Shown here one piece after another: positions 11,719 through 22,426 of a stretch of 64,000 nt of DNA. The notes beneath the pieces were generated by a model. It searched no databases. It worked only from the letters and a program-made list of their open reading frames with translations, and was not told where the DNA came from. A program made the position numbers and the translations under genes. Where the stretch lies: assembly GCA_034509755.1 (NCBI GenBank), contig CM067546.1, positions 33,006,383 to 33,070,382 on the forward strand. The letters run 5' to 3'. Each line of letters starts with the position of its first letter. The first letter of the stretch is position 1. This DNA comes from Anisodus tanguticus. Lineage: Eukaryota > Streptophyta > Magnoliopsida > Solanales > Solanaceae.

Positions 11719-12788
11719 TGTTGGTTTTTACAAAGGATTTGCAGGAAACGGAAATTACAAGTAACTGCTTATGTAGGAATTGAAATTACAATTCAACAAG
11801 AAAGCTGAAAATTACAATATAACAACAAAATTGAAATTACACTTTTGTTGAACAAGAAAACGGGAAAGTTGTTTATGCTGAGTCGAGTGTGGCACTCTGT
11901 CCTTAAGACAATATTGCCCCGTATGTACCCTTTATACGTCCTGGACAATTCGTCTCCCAAGATAAAACAGCAATGGAACTATTGAGCAAAGGAAACTCAA
12001 AAGCTACCGTGAAGAATATTGAGCAATGAAATGATGCTTGGAAGATTAGGAAGAAACTGATTTTTGCTTTGTGTATTTTCGTGTATGTTAAGTACTCCTC
12101 AACAATGGTATAAGGGGTGTTTATATAGGTGAGGGAGGGCTGTTTAACTGCCCCCATAACAGCCATTATTGGCCAAATAATGGCCATTATGGAGGTAGTT
12201 AATCCACCAAAATAAATGGTGAAAAATGCCAACGGATTGGCCATTATAGGAGGTGTAATTCAGCCAAAATAAATGGCTGAATTGAGTGCTGGACGTAAGT
12301 TTTCTGGCCCAAAAAGATAATATCAGAAGGCCCACAACCCACAGCCCACAGCCCACAGCCCACAGCCCGTGGCCCGTGGCCCGTGGCCCGTGACCCGGAA
12401 CCGGACGGGCGGCGGCGGCGCGCGTGTGGTCCTTACTTGAACCGAAGCACATCTAGGTCCTCCCTCCTTTAAACACATGGGATACCCCTTGGGGTCCCAA
12501 ACCCCAAACCAATTTCAAGCATTATATACACAACAATTCTTTCTTCCTCTACCGATGAGGGAGAATTGATCACACACCACACTTTTCCATGCTTCAAACA
12601 CCTTACTTCGTGAACCAATATCTCTTTCATTTCTCAATGAAATTTGACGATTCTTGGCCCTACGGTTATCTACGTACTTAGTACATCATGCATGTGTGAA
12701 GAACCGGATTCTCCAACATACGTAACACTAGTGTTTAAGCCGTTAAAGTTGGTCGGTCGCAACTCCCGCCAAAGGCTAATTTCCAACA
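11719..12788 (-). repeat. LTR c (5' LTR of copy 2, 3' LTR of copy 3)
   Basis: 1070 bp, TGTTGG...CCAACA. Minus-strand TATA boxes lie at 12120-12127 (TATATAAA) and 11931-11936 (TATAAA). It differs from LTR b at few sites, mostly CTG/CAG. Confidence 0.92.
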
Positions 12789-13421
12789 ATCCCCTCTTGA
12801 AAGAGATTTTGGCGCACTCACATGGTGTCTTTTCATTTCCAAGCAATATTTCGGCGGACCGATGTTGCATAAGGAGAGGTAGCCTCGGCTTTGAACCTTC
12901 CATAGTTGAATACCATCGGACTTACTTCTTTGCGCGGTGAACGCGATGTCTTGAACCGTCGGTGTTTAGTGTAAGCCAAGACAATGATACCAACACAACA
13001 AATTCCCTTACTCTCTTCTTCGTAATGTTTTGTCCATTTTGGCCATGGACAACGTCTTGGATTCTTAAGTGCGTTCATTTTGAGGCGGCTGTCCTCGCAC
13101 TTAAATAGGTGGTCTCCTACAAGGTATCCTGCTATACTCCACTTCACAAGTGTTAGGAACCATTAAAAGTTTCCCAAGAACCTAGCCTCATTTGTTGAGG
13201 ATCATTACGAGTTTTGAAAACTTAACCTTTACCCATACTGCAGATAGCACTTAATGTCTATCGCGGGAACGGCTTTGGATTTGGTGTTTCTTTTCGAAAT
13301 CACTATCCGAAGTGCTCATGCTTCTTGAAGCGATCAACCGAACCTTTGACTTAGTTTTCCCATTGAACCAAATTACCGGGATCTCCAGTTCGTAAGGTTG
13401 GGTTACCATTTGTATTGGTCC
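12789..13421 (-). other. Copy 3 untranslated tail and polypurine tract
   Basis: Polypurine tract at 12789-12798 against LTR c. The pol stop TAA is at 13422-13424. A 104-codon open frame (12833-13147, minus) is not conserved in family B because of an indel, so the tail is treated as untranslated. Confidence 0.8.
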
Positions 13422-15253
13422 TTATATTTTGGGTTTTAAGCCCATTCCCCTAGACAGGCAAGCCATCGATCCTTGAGTAGGCCCTTTGTCAATGGGTCCG
13501 CTATATTATCCTTTGACTTGATGTAATCAATGGATATTATACCCGTGGTGATCGGTTGCCTAACGGTCTTATGCCTCCGTCGAATATGACGAGACTTGCC
13601 GTTGTACATAACATTCCGTGCCCTTCCTAGAGCCGACCGACCGTCGCGGTGGATCATTACCGAAGGTACGGGTTTGTTCCAACACGGAACATCCTCTAAG
13701 AAGTCATGAAGCCACTCGGCTTCTTCTCCCGCTTTGTCTAAAGCGATAAACTCCGATTCCATCGTGGATCGGGCGATGCAAGTTTGCTTAGAGGATTTCC
13801 AAGATACGGCCCCACCACCAATTGTAAATATATACCCTTTGGTGGACTTGGTGTTCTCTATATCGGATATCCGGTTTGCATCACTTTGTACCCCTCTAGT
13901 ACAAATTTGGATATCTCGAATAGTGTAACCCGAAGTTTAACGTGTATTTCGAGGTATTGTAATACCCGATTCAACGCCTTCCGGTGATTATCACTTGGAT
14001 TACGGGTGAACCTAGCCAACTTATTGATTGCGTAAGCAATATCGGGTCGGGTGCGGTTTGTTATATACATCAAACTACCGATTACTGTGCATATCGCTCC
14101 TGGTATACGGGTGCACCAAGATTTTTATCAAGCTTATGATTTATATCCATTGGTGACGCTATCGGAGAAGCTGTCTAACATCTTGAACTTTCTCAAAACA
14201 TCCTCGATGTAGTGAGACCGAGATAAGACCGTCCGTCGACGTCTTAGAGATTTTAATCCCTAGGATGACATCTGCGATAGCCATATCTTTCATTTCGAAG
14301 CATTGTTTCAACATGTTCTTAGTCTCTAGGATTATCCTAGGATCGCTTCCTGTGATCAACATGTCGTCTACATACGGGCATATCATAACAAATGAGTCGA
14401 GTTACCTTTCGTGTAAACACATTTATCACACTCATTAATGGCAAACCCCTTCGATAGTAGAGTACTATCAAATTTTTCGTGCCATTGTTTCGGGGCTTGT
14501 TTCGGCCCATACAGAGATTTGATAAGTCGACGGACTTTCTTCTCTTGCCCTTGAACCACGTACCCCTCGGGTTGGTCCATATAAATTTCTTCTTCCAAAT
14601 CACCGTTTAGGAAGAAATTTGTCTTAACATCCATCGGTGTATCTCAAGGTCACGCAAAGCTGCGATCGCAATAAATACCCGTATGGATGTCATCCGGGAT
14701 ACGGAGAGTATGTGTCAAAGTAGTCAAAGCCTTACGTCCGTCGATAGCCCTTGACTACCAACCTGGCCTTGTACTTGTCTATAGACCCATCTCGCCTTGT
14801 ATTTCTGTTTGAGTATCCATTTACAACCCAACGGTTTATTTCCGGAGGAAGATCAACCAACTCCCAAGTATGGTTATGCAGAATGGAGCTTATTTCACTC
14901 TCAATAGCTTCTTTCCAGAGCGGTGCTTCTGGAGTTGACAACGCCTGAGCAATTGTCCTTGGTTCATCATTAACCATGTAAGCTACAAAGTCAGGACCGA
15001 AGGATTTATCCTTCCTGGCCCTTTTACTTCGCCTTAGATCCATCTCTGGAGTCTCCAAGTTCTGAGAATCTGGAACACTAGATTCCGGATGTTCAGCCAC
15101 CTCGAGATTCGCTAGATCTGAACCATTTAGATCCGGGCAGTCAAGGACTCCCGGTTCTTGAGAGCTTTGTGCATAACTTCGCTTGCGAGAGGTTATGTCT
15201 TTCTCCTTTCTAGGAAAGGTACTTTCAAAGAATAGAGCATTCCTTGATTCCAT
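13422..15253 (-). pseudogene. Copy 3 reverse transcriptase and RNase H segment
   Basis: The linker and RT N-terminus are open over 14732-15253 (ESRNALFFESTFPRKE through KYKARLVVKGY). The RT palm continues in other frames over 14159-14634 (MDVKT, LNGDLEEEIYMDQPEGY, then YVDDMLITG). RNase H spans 13422-14073 (TRPDIAYAINKLARF, then ESEFIALDKAGEEAEW and SRHIRRRHKT). RT-RNase H copies the element RNA into cDNA. At least three frame changes separate the pieces. Confidence 0.8.
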
Positions 15254-15293
15254 TATTGTACCCTGGTGGATATATGGAATATCGACTTATGCA

Positions 15294-16519
15294 CTAAGAA
15301 GCGATAAGCACTACGTTATTTGCATATCCGATGAATATGCAATCTACAGTCTTTGGTCCAATCTTGACCTGCTTTGGCTTAGGTACTTCAACCTTTGCCA
15401 GACAACCCCACACCTTAAAATACTTGTAGGTGGGTTTCTTTCCTTTCCATGATTCATATGGAGTTTTGTCCTTACCTTTATGTGGGACTCTGTTCAGAAT
15501 CGTATTAGCGGTAAGGACGGCTTCTCCCCACATGTTTTGGGGAAGTCCGGAATTGATAAGCAAGGCATTCATCATTTCCTTTAGTGTGCGGTTCTTACGT
15601 TCCGCCACACCGTTTGATTGAGGTGAGTATGGAGCCGTCGTTTGATGAATAATGCCTTCTTGGGCACAATATTCCTCAAAAGGCGCTACATATTCTCCCC
15701 CTCTATCGCTACGAATGGATTTAATCCGTAGGCTAAGTTGATTCTCAACTTCTGCTTTGTAACGTCGGAACGCTTCAAAGGCTTCATCCTTACTTTTCAA
15801 CAAGTAAAGGTAACAATACCTTGTGCTATCATCTATAAATGTCACAAAGTACTTGTTCCCCCCTCTAGTTTGTGCAAACTTCAAATCACATATATATGTG
15901 TGAATAAGTTCTAGAGGAGCGGTATTCCTTTCGACGGATCGAAAAGGAAGCTTGGTGAGTTTTGCCTCTACGCACACCTCACATTTATGTTGAGGGTTTA
16001 TGTCGATAGAAGGCAACAACTCCATCTTTACCAGCCTTTGAATAGACTTGTATTTTACGTGTCCTAATCTATGATGCCATAAATTAGAAGACTCAAGCAA
16101 ATAAGAAGAAGACTCAACTTTATTTCCTTGACGCAATACAGACATGGCATTCACTTTGAAGAGGCCTTCACAGACGAAGCCCCTCCCCACAAATGTGCCA
16201 TTTTTAGTGAGTACAAATTTATTTGATTCAAACACTAGCCTAAAGCCAGCATTAACCAATAAAGGTCCGAAACTAGATTTCTTCTAATATCTGGGACGTG
16301 CATCACTTTCTTCAGAGTGAGTTCCTTGCCGGAAGTCATCTTCAGGACCACCTTTCCAACCCCTAGCACGTCCGAGGAAGCGTTGTTGCCCATGAACAGC
16401 TTCTTGTCGGAGACCGGAGTGTACGTGGAGAAGGCATCTTTGTTGGAACAGATGTGTCTTGTTGCACCTGTGTCCACCCACCACTGCATCGGATTCTCCA
16501 CCAAGTTGGCTTCTAGCAC
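15294..16519 (-). CDS. Copy 3 protease and integrase segment
   Basis: Two overlapping open stretches (16235-16519 and 15294-16259). The retropepsin active site reads VDTGATRHIC near 16470. The GAG-pre-integrase zinc-binding region follows, with WHHRLGH and then CEVC. The integrase core retains the second Asp (RSDRGGEY) and the Glu (NGVAERKNRTLKEM) of DDE. The first catalytic position reads HTYICD, where family B has HIDICD, so Asp is replaced by Tyr. Integrase inserts the cDNA into the host genome; as read here the enzyme would be inactive. The affected codon lies in a CTG context, so the change could be a sequence error. Confidence 0.8.
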
Positions 16520-16605
16520 CTGCGAGAGAATTCCTCGATCATGTCATCCAGGAGCGTGTCCTTGACGACGTTTGCTTGAGCCTTGCCTTTTGACTTGGCT
16601 TTCTG

Positions 16606-17358
16606 TTATTGCTCAGTCTTGAGCTTGCGGCATTCCTTGATCCTGTGACCAGGTTTCCCACAGTGATGACAATTACCTCTGAACATCTCTGCTGCAGGGG
16701 CTTTGCCGTCTTTCTGGAACTTCCGCTTCTTGCTTGAGTTCCCTTTGGCCTCTGCCAGATTTGCCTTTGCCTCAGCATGTTGTCTACCCTTTGGCAAGGT
16801 CTTCTTATTATCTTCCTGGATTTGCAGTTTGATAACAAGCTCTTCAAAGGTCATCTCCTTTGTCTTGAGTTTCAAGTAACTCATAAACTCATTCCATGAA
16901 GGAGGTAACTTTTCAATCAGCGATGCAACCAAAAACTGCTCATTTGGTTTCAGTCCTTCCAAATCCAGGTGATGTAAAATCATTTGGAATTCCTGGACTT
17001 GGGACATCATCGTCTTCTTGTCCACCATTTGGAATTTTAGAAATTTCCCAACGATGAACTTCTTAGTACCCGCATCTTGTGCGTTGTACTTCTTTTGCAG
17101 TTTTTCCCACAGCTCTTTGGCAGTGCCAACGGTGCAATAGACCGTGTAGAGAGGGTCTGCTAAGCAGTTCAGTATATAGTTCTTGCACATGAAATCGCTA
17201 TGATTCCATGCGTCACGAACCATCTTCATGCCATTAATGACATGGATACCAAGGCCCCCTTCACCCGTTTCATTGGGCGAAGAGTCTATTTCATCTCCAC
17301 TTGTGGAGGATCTTCCGTAAGGAACCGGGCCATGCCCATAACTCGTTAAGTAAAACAA
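16606..17358 (-). CDS. Copy 3 gag core with CCHC zinc knuckle
   Basis: 250 open codons cover the copia gag core (AWNHSDFMCKNYIL, then SQVQEFQMILHHLDLEG and EKLPPSWNEF) and a basic linker ending in the knuckle CHHCGKPGHRIKEC, which fits CX2CX4HX4C. Gag forms the cytoplasmic virus-like particle and binds the element's RNA. The true start is upstream at 17608; an Ala/Pro-rich leader is separated from this part by apparent frameshifts. It is followed by the protease segment on the same strand in a shifted frame. Confidence 0.8.
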   Translation of the reverse strand: MFYLTSYGHGPVPYGRSSTSGDEIDSSPNETGEGGLGIHVINGMKMVRDAWNHSDFMCKNYILNCLADPLYTVYCTVGTAKELWEKLQKKYNAQDAGTKKFIVGKFLKFQMVDKKTMMSQVQEFQMILHHLDLEGLKPNEQFLVASLIEKLPPSWNEFMSYLKLKTKEMTFEELVIKLQIQEDNKKTLPKGRQHAEAKANLAEAKGNSSKKRKFQKDGKAPAAEMFRGNCHHCGKPGHRIKECRKLKTEQ

Positions 17359-17632
17359 GCATCTTTACCGCCATCTTTTGAATTCGATCCCATGAATTTT
17401 TCGGGGCGATCATGGTGGTGTGATGAAGAGGGTGGAGCTCCAACGATCGGGAAGTTAGCAGCGCTTGCCTTGAACGAGAGAGCAGCAGCGCAGCAGTGAG
17501 GCCGGCGGAGTTTGCGCTTGGGCGATAGCGGCGGTGGCGGGGAAGGCAAGCAACATTGCCTCGAGAGGCAGCAGCAGTAGCAGCAACATCGGTCATATTT
17601 CCAGCCATGTTATTGCAGTTACCGTAAGCAAG

Positions 17633-17645
17633 ATATTGTCTTAAG
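17633..17645 (-). promoter_or_regulatory. Non-tRNA primer-binding-site candidate, copy 3
   Basis: CTTAAGACAATAT on the minus strand, one base from the LTR start at 17647. Complement at 17832-17844 in LTR d. Confidence 0.55.
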
Positions 17646-17646
17646 T

Positions 17647-18724
17647 TGTTGGTTTTTACAAAGGATTTGCGGGGAAACGGAAATTACAAGTAAGCTGCTT
17701 ATGTAGGAATTGAAATTACAATTCAACAAGAAAGCTGAAAATTACAATATAACAACAAAATTGAAATTACACTTTTGTTGAACAAGAAAACGGGAAAGTT
17801 GTTTATGCTGAGTCGAGTGTGGCACTCTGTCCTTAAGACAATATTGCCCCGTATGTACCCTTTATACGTCCTGGACAATTCGTCTCCCAAGATAAAACAG
17901 CAATGGAACTATTGAGCAAAGGAAACTCAAAAGCTACCGTGAAGAATATTGAGCAATGAAATGATGCTTGGAAGATTAGGAAGAAAGCGATTTTTGCTTT
18001 GTGTATTTTCGTGTATGTTAAGTACTCCTCAACAATGGTATAAGGGGTGTTTATATAGGTGAGGGAGGGCTGTTTAACTGCCCCCATAACAGCCATTATT
18101 GGCCAAATAATGGCCATTATGGAGGTAGTTAATCCACCAAAATAAATGGTGAAAAATGCCAACGGATTGGCCATTATAGGAGGTGTAATTCAGCCAAAAT
18201 AAATGGTGAATTGAGTGCCTGGACGTAAGTTTTCGGCCCAAAAAGATAATATCAGAAGGCCCACAGCCCACAGCCCACAGCCCACAGCCCACAGCCCACA
18301 GCCCGTGGCCCGTGGCCCGTGGCCCGTGACCCGGAACCGGACGGGCGGCGGCGGCGCGCGTGTGGTCCTTACTTGAACCGAAGCACATCTAGGTCCTCCC
18401 TCCTTTAAACACATGGGATACCCCTTGGGGTCCCAAACCCCAAACCAATTTCAAGCATTATATACACAACAATTCTTTCTTCCTCTACCGATGAGGGAGA
18501 ATTGATCACACACCACACTTTTCCATGCTTCAAACACCTTACTTCGTGAACCAATATCTCTTTCATTTCTCAATGAAATTTGACGATTCTTGGCCCTACG
18601 GTTATCTACGTACTTAGTACATCATGCATGTGTGAAGAACCGGATTCTCCAACATACGTAACACTAGTGTTTAAGCCGTTAAAGTTGGTCGGTCGCAACT
18701 CCCGCCAAAGGCTAATTTCCAACA
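17647..18724 (-). repeat. LTR d: outermost 5' LTR of the array
   Basis: 1078 bp, TGTTGG...CCAACA. Homology to the other LTRs stops exactly at 18724, where the polypurine tract of the other copies is replaced by unrelated sequence beginning GTCGT. This fixes the array edge. TATA boxes at 18050-18057 and 17861-17866 on the minus strand. Confidence 0.92.
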
Positions 18725-20343
18725 GTCGTATCTGGATAAACTTAAAAGTACTACTATGGCCAAGCAAGAAATGTGAGATGGTTCTCTGGGATATGGTTTC
18801 TCGTAGAAATAGGTCAGATTTCTGGAATATTTTTGTGTTTTTATTGTTGAGCACCTTTGATATCCCGTGTTTAGCGCTCAGTGATTGGGAAGTTAATGCT
18901 GACAGTATGTATTTGGATATATCCTAATAATTGAGCTTCAATCTCTGTTTCCATTTCTCAATGTTAGTTTTTCTATGCATCTAGGCTCTAGCCATATGAA
19001 GGAAAACTGCCAATAATTTGATTTCCATTTGCAAATGATGAATGCATTTCTGTACAGGATGCTTCTGAAGTCTAATCTTGTCAAGGCGATGTATATAAAA
19101 AGCTCGCTTTATATGCGGGTTTTCAGCTCTGGAGGAACACTAGGTTAATGGTTGGCTTCACAGCTTAATTGCACCAGATCGGAGAAGTGATGCCAGAAAG
19201 GATCATGCAGTGAAGCAAAATGAAGTTAGTTTTAGAACTTTGGTACACCAGAGTTGAGTTATACGAGCACCATGTTTACTCATAATGACCAGATAGATAC
19301 ATCACTGGGTATGGAATTTATACAGCTGTTGCTGCATCTGGAAAGCAGAAGTAGAAATAAAAGGGGCTGAGAGTGTTGACAAAAATATCTTATGTTGGCC
19401 TTATAAATATTAGCGTATCAAATTATGAGCTGCATAACTGCCTTGTGTAATCACAATCTACATTAGAATAACCAAGGAACATGGGATGACACAGTGAGTG
19501 CTATGTATTCGTCTTTATCTTTCCTGAAATCCTATTATTATCATTCTACTTTCTTCTTTTGTGGGATAGGGAGGGCGCCATGCCCATTTTGCAGCGATTC
19601 TTGATGTATCTAGTCTCTTTTCTGTATGCTGACTGATGCAGTGCATGCTACTGCAGATATCACAAAGATACATTCCATGGTTTGGATAATGCTTGGTGGT
19701 AACTGGTAAGACTCAGCGCAACTCTAATTGTCATGTTCTCATACCTTGATTTGGTCTTTTGGAATATTTACATTACAATACCTAATTGTAGCCACTGTGA
19801 TTGGCATGTTCTAAATCTCTTCTACTACTTTCTCCTTATCTTATTCAAGGGTGTATCTTACCCTCCTTCCCCAACCAAAGAGATAAAATAACAAAGATTT
19901 GGTTTGATGTTGATCACTTTGATAGAGAAGCGGAATTATTTCCCATGTGTAACAAATATGAGGGACAACAAAATCAACCAAGCGATATATATTTGGTGTG
20001 TGTGTCATAATAGATAGTGTACTGCTATTACCAATAGCACCATGTAAAATATAAATATTGGCTAGTAAAATTCGCTATGCCCTCAATACATTTTACAAAG
20101 AATGAACAATTTTGTACCAAAACCCAAATTAATACCAAGAATACATATTGTACCTGCATCCATTCTAATCCAACTTTAACCAAATGACCCCACCCTGATG
20201 TTTCCTCTCACTCTTCACTCTGAACACAAAATTACAAGTCAAACGACATACTAGTATAATTCACAAAAAAGAAATTAGTAAAATTGAAAAGTTTTATCAA
20301 ATAAAATTACAGAATTGCCCTTGCGACGATATATATCTCCATT
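18725..20343. other. Low-copy flank, no gene recognised
   Basis: AT-rich sequence with no recognisable protein and no match to other parts of the window. One short plus-strand frame (19801-20010) has no familiar features and is not called. The part just below 20343 is probably the 3' untranslated region of the small gene on the minus strand. Confidence 0.5.
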
Positions 20344-20685
20344 TCAACCGTCATTCATCTGGCAGCAGAGATCCTCAAAACTCCAATCCCTTCTCATCCC
20401 AGGGCTCCTTTGCAGCCTCGGCGTCACACTTGGAAACTCCATCGGACTACCACCGTTGTTTTGACGCAGGTGATGAGAACCGTTGTTCGACGTTCGAGTC
20501 ATCATATTCTCATAGCCCGAATTAGGCGCCAAGTTCCCTGACCAAGTCCTGTCAACTCTCCCCAGACACAAGCTAAAATTCGACATTTCTTGACTATTGT
20601 TGTCAACATCATTGAATCTTTCCCTTGGCTCATTATCTGAGTCTGTCCTCCTCAAAACCTGACATGGCAAGCAACTTAGATTCAT
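20344..20685 (-). CDS. Small plant protein with RLQRSPGMRRDWSFEDL motif
   Basis: An open frame of 113 codons starting MNLSCLPCQVLRRTDSDNE and ending with RLQRSPGMRRDWSFEDLCC. It is polar, rich in Ser, Asn and Arg, and has no membrane segment. The C-terminal SPGMRRDWSFEDL block and the N-terminal CQVLRRTDSDNE block resemble a small uncharacterised plant family as I remember it; no function is known to me. Codons are not repeat-like and the frame is unrelated to the surrounding transposons. A TATA box on the same strand lies at 27610-27617, now separated by copia B. A single-exon gene is assumed; upstream exons cannot be excluded. Confidence 0.6.
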   Translation of the reverse strand: MNLSCLPCQVLRRTDSDNEPRERFNDVDNNSQEMSNFSLCLGRVDRTWSGNLAPNSGYENMMTRTSNNGSHHLRQNNGGSPMEFPSVTPRLQRSPGMRRDWSFEDLCCQMNDG

Positions 20686-20912
20686 TTTTTTACCCTAAAA
20701 TCCAAGAAATGCAAGAGAATTGTGGATTTGGTCTTGAAAATATTGTGATAGGAAATAGAAGTGGTCACTGTCCAGGCCTTGGTGGACAGAGTTAATCGAT
20801 ATCTGTGTTGTTGGAAGATAGCAGATATTTCGTGGAATTAGTCTAGGTGCGTGCAAGCTGGTCCACCGTTTTAAAAAAGAAATGGTTGAAGTTTTTGTAT
20901 GAATGCAACAAT

Positions 20913-20917
20913 GGTAA
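20913..20917. repeat. Target-site duplication GGTAA, left side of copia B
   Basis: GGTAA directly precedes the LTR start TGTGGG at 20918. The partner is at 27569-27573. Confidence 0.9.
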
Positions 20918-21828
20918 TGTGGGTTATAACAATTGCAGGAAACGGGAAGTAAGTAAATATTACAAATTGCTAGAAAGGATAAACTAAAGATTACAACAAT
21001 TTGGAATCAAGAACGTTACAAACTCCTTGTGATTTGCTGAGTCGAGTGATGACACTCTGTCTTTAAGACAAGATTGCCCCGTATATATCATTTTACGTTG
21101 TCGGGCAATAGTCTTCTAAGATACAATATCAACTTAACCAATGAGCAAAGGAAACTCAAGTGTTACTCTTGAAGAAATTTGAATATAGTAAACTTGCTAG
21201 AGAGAAAGAAGAAGATTTTAGAAAAATCTGTAAGTGTTTCTAAGTGTTGAACAATTGAGCCAAATGCCTCAATTTATAGTGTAATGAGACGACCCCTCAA
21301 CTACCCAACTAATGGCATTCAATATCTATGTAATGACACTTATTGAGGGGTTACATTCAGTCAAATAATGGTTGAATTCATTTGCCAAATAATGGAGATT
21401 CAATGCTCCAAAACCAGCTAAAAGTCAGAACTTTCCATCTTTCTGTCGCAGCATTCTACCTCCGAAGCATCGTGGCTCTGTGAATTAGCACCGTGGCGCC
21501 GCGGCTCCAGTGGCTTAACATTCAATTAGCTCCGACGGGGCTGCGCCACGACCCTTCGCGGCTCCGCGATGATTTCTGACTTATTTTATCTTACACTTTT
21601 TCCTTCGTTTACCAACGTGGAATACTTGTCATTTGGCCAATAACCGTCCATCATTCTATGTCTCAAACGTATTACTACGTACCAATATCTCTTTCACTAA
21701 TGAAATTTACGATACTTGACACTACGTGTGCACGTGTGTGGAAACAATGTTTTCTACTTGCGGGGCCCCAATTGTTCGAGTCATAAATAATGGGATAAAC
21801 TTAATTCTACATTAGTAAATTTACAATG
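20918..21828 (-). repeat. Copia B 3' LTR
   Basis: 911 bp from TGTGGG to a mutated right terminus (TTACAATG where the other LTR has TTCCAACA). Minus-strand TATA at 21271-21278. It lacks about 40 GC-rich bases of U3 that the 5' LTR has. Its promoter points toward the gene at 20685, about 0.56 kb downstream of the expected start site. Confidence 0.88.
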
Positions 21829-22426
21829 ATCCCCTCTTGAAAGAGATTTTGGCGCACTCACAAGGTGCCTATTTCCAGCAATCTTTCAGCGGACCGATGT
21901 TGCATTATAAGAGGTAGCTTCAACTTTGAACCTTTCATAGTTGAATACCATCGGACTTACTTACTGCGCAGTGAACGTGATGTCTTGAACCGTTAGTGTT
22001 TAGTGTAAGCCAAGTCAACAGTACCAACACAACAACTTCCCTTACTCTGTTCTTCATAATGTTTTGTCCGTTGTGGCCGTGGACACTTCTTGGATTCTTA
22101 AGTGCGTCCATTTGAGGCGGCCTATCTCTGCACTTAAATAGGTGGTCTCCTATAAGGTATCCTGCTATACCCCACTTTACAAGTGTTTAGGAACCATTAA
22201 AAGTTTCCCCAAACCTAAGCTCAACCGTTGAGGATCATTAAAGGTTTTGGAAACTTAACCTTTACCCACATTGTAGATAGCACTTAACGTCTTTACATAA
22301 ATCACTATCTGAAGTGCTCATACTTCCACTGAAGTGCTCAACTGAACCTTTACATCTTAGTTTTCCCATTGAACCTAATTCCTGGGATCTCCAGTCAGTA
22401 AGGTTGGGTTACCATCGTATTGACCC
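21829..22426 (-). other. Copia B untranslated tail and polypurine tract
   Basis: Polypurine tract at 21829-21838 (minus AAGAGGGGAT), identical to family A. The tail up to the pol stop at 22427 aligns to the A tail over most of its length with small indels that break any shared reading frame. Confidence 0.8.

Larger units (their letters stand above)
13422..17608 (-). pseudogene. Copy 3 gag-pol polyprotein (least damaged copy)
   Basis: About 4.19 kb from ATG 17606-17608 to TAA 13422, enough for about 1395 codons if uninterrupted, which is normal for plant copia. It holds the longest open stretches of the array; gag, protease-integrase and RT-RNase H parts are listed separately. Frames break in the gag leader (17.45-17.55 kb), at the gag/protease join (about 16.5 kb), near 15.29 kb, in the RT (about 14.4-14.7 kb) and near the RNase H C-terminus. 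The last break leaves a premature stop at 13436, 14 nt before the expected GLKPK end. Confidence 0.85.
1..18724 (-). mobile_element. Family A Ty1/copia tandem array (4 LTRs, 3 internal regions)
   Basis: Three copia internal regions lie head to tail and share LTRs: LTR a (1-930, cut by the window start), LTR b (5786-6854), LTR c (11719-12788) and LTR d (17647-18724). The same landmarks recur about every 5.93 kb. LTRs run TGTTGG...CCAACA. On the minus strand each internal region carries gag, protease, integrase, RT and RNase H in copia order, then a 0.63-kb untranslated tail and a polypurine tract. Such shared-LTR arrays are the known product of unequal LTR-LTR recombination. The LTRs are nearly identical, so the array is young. 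The outer right flank begins GTCGT; its left partner would lie outside the window. Confidence 0.93.

Noticed and set aside
12833..13147. Possible third ORF after pol in family A
   Set aside because: The frame is broken by an indel in family B and lacks recognisable domains, so the region is treated as an untranslated tail.
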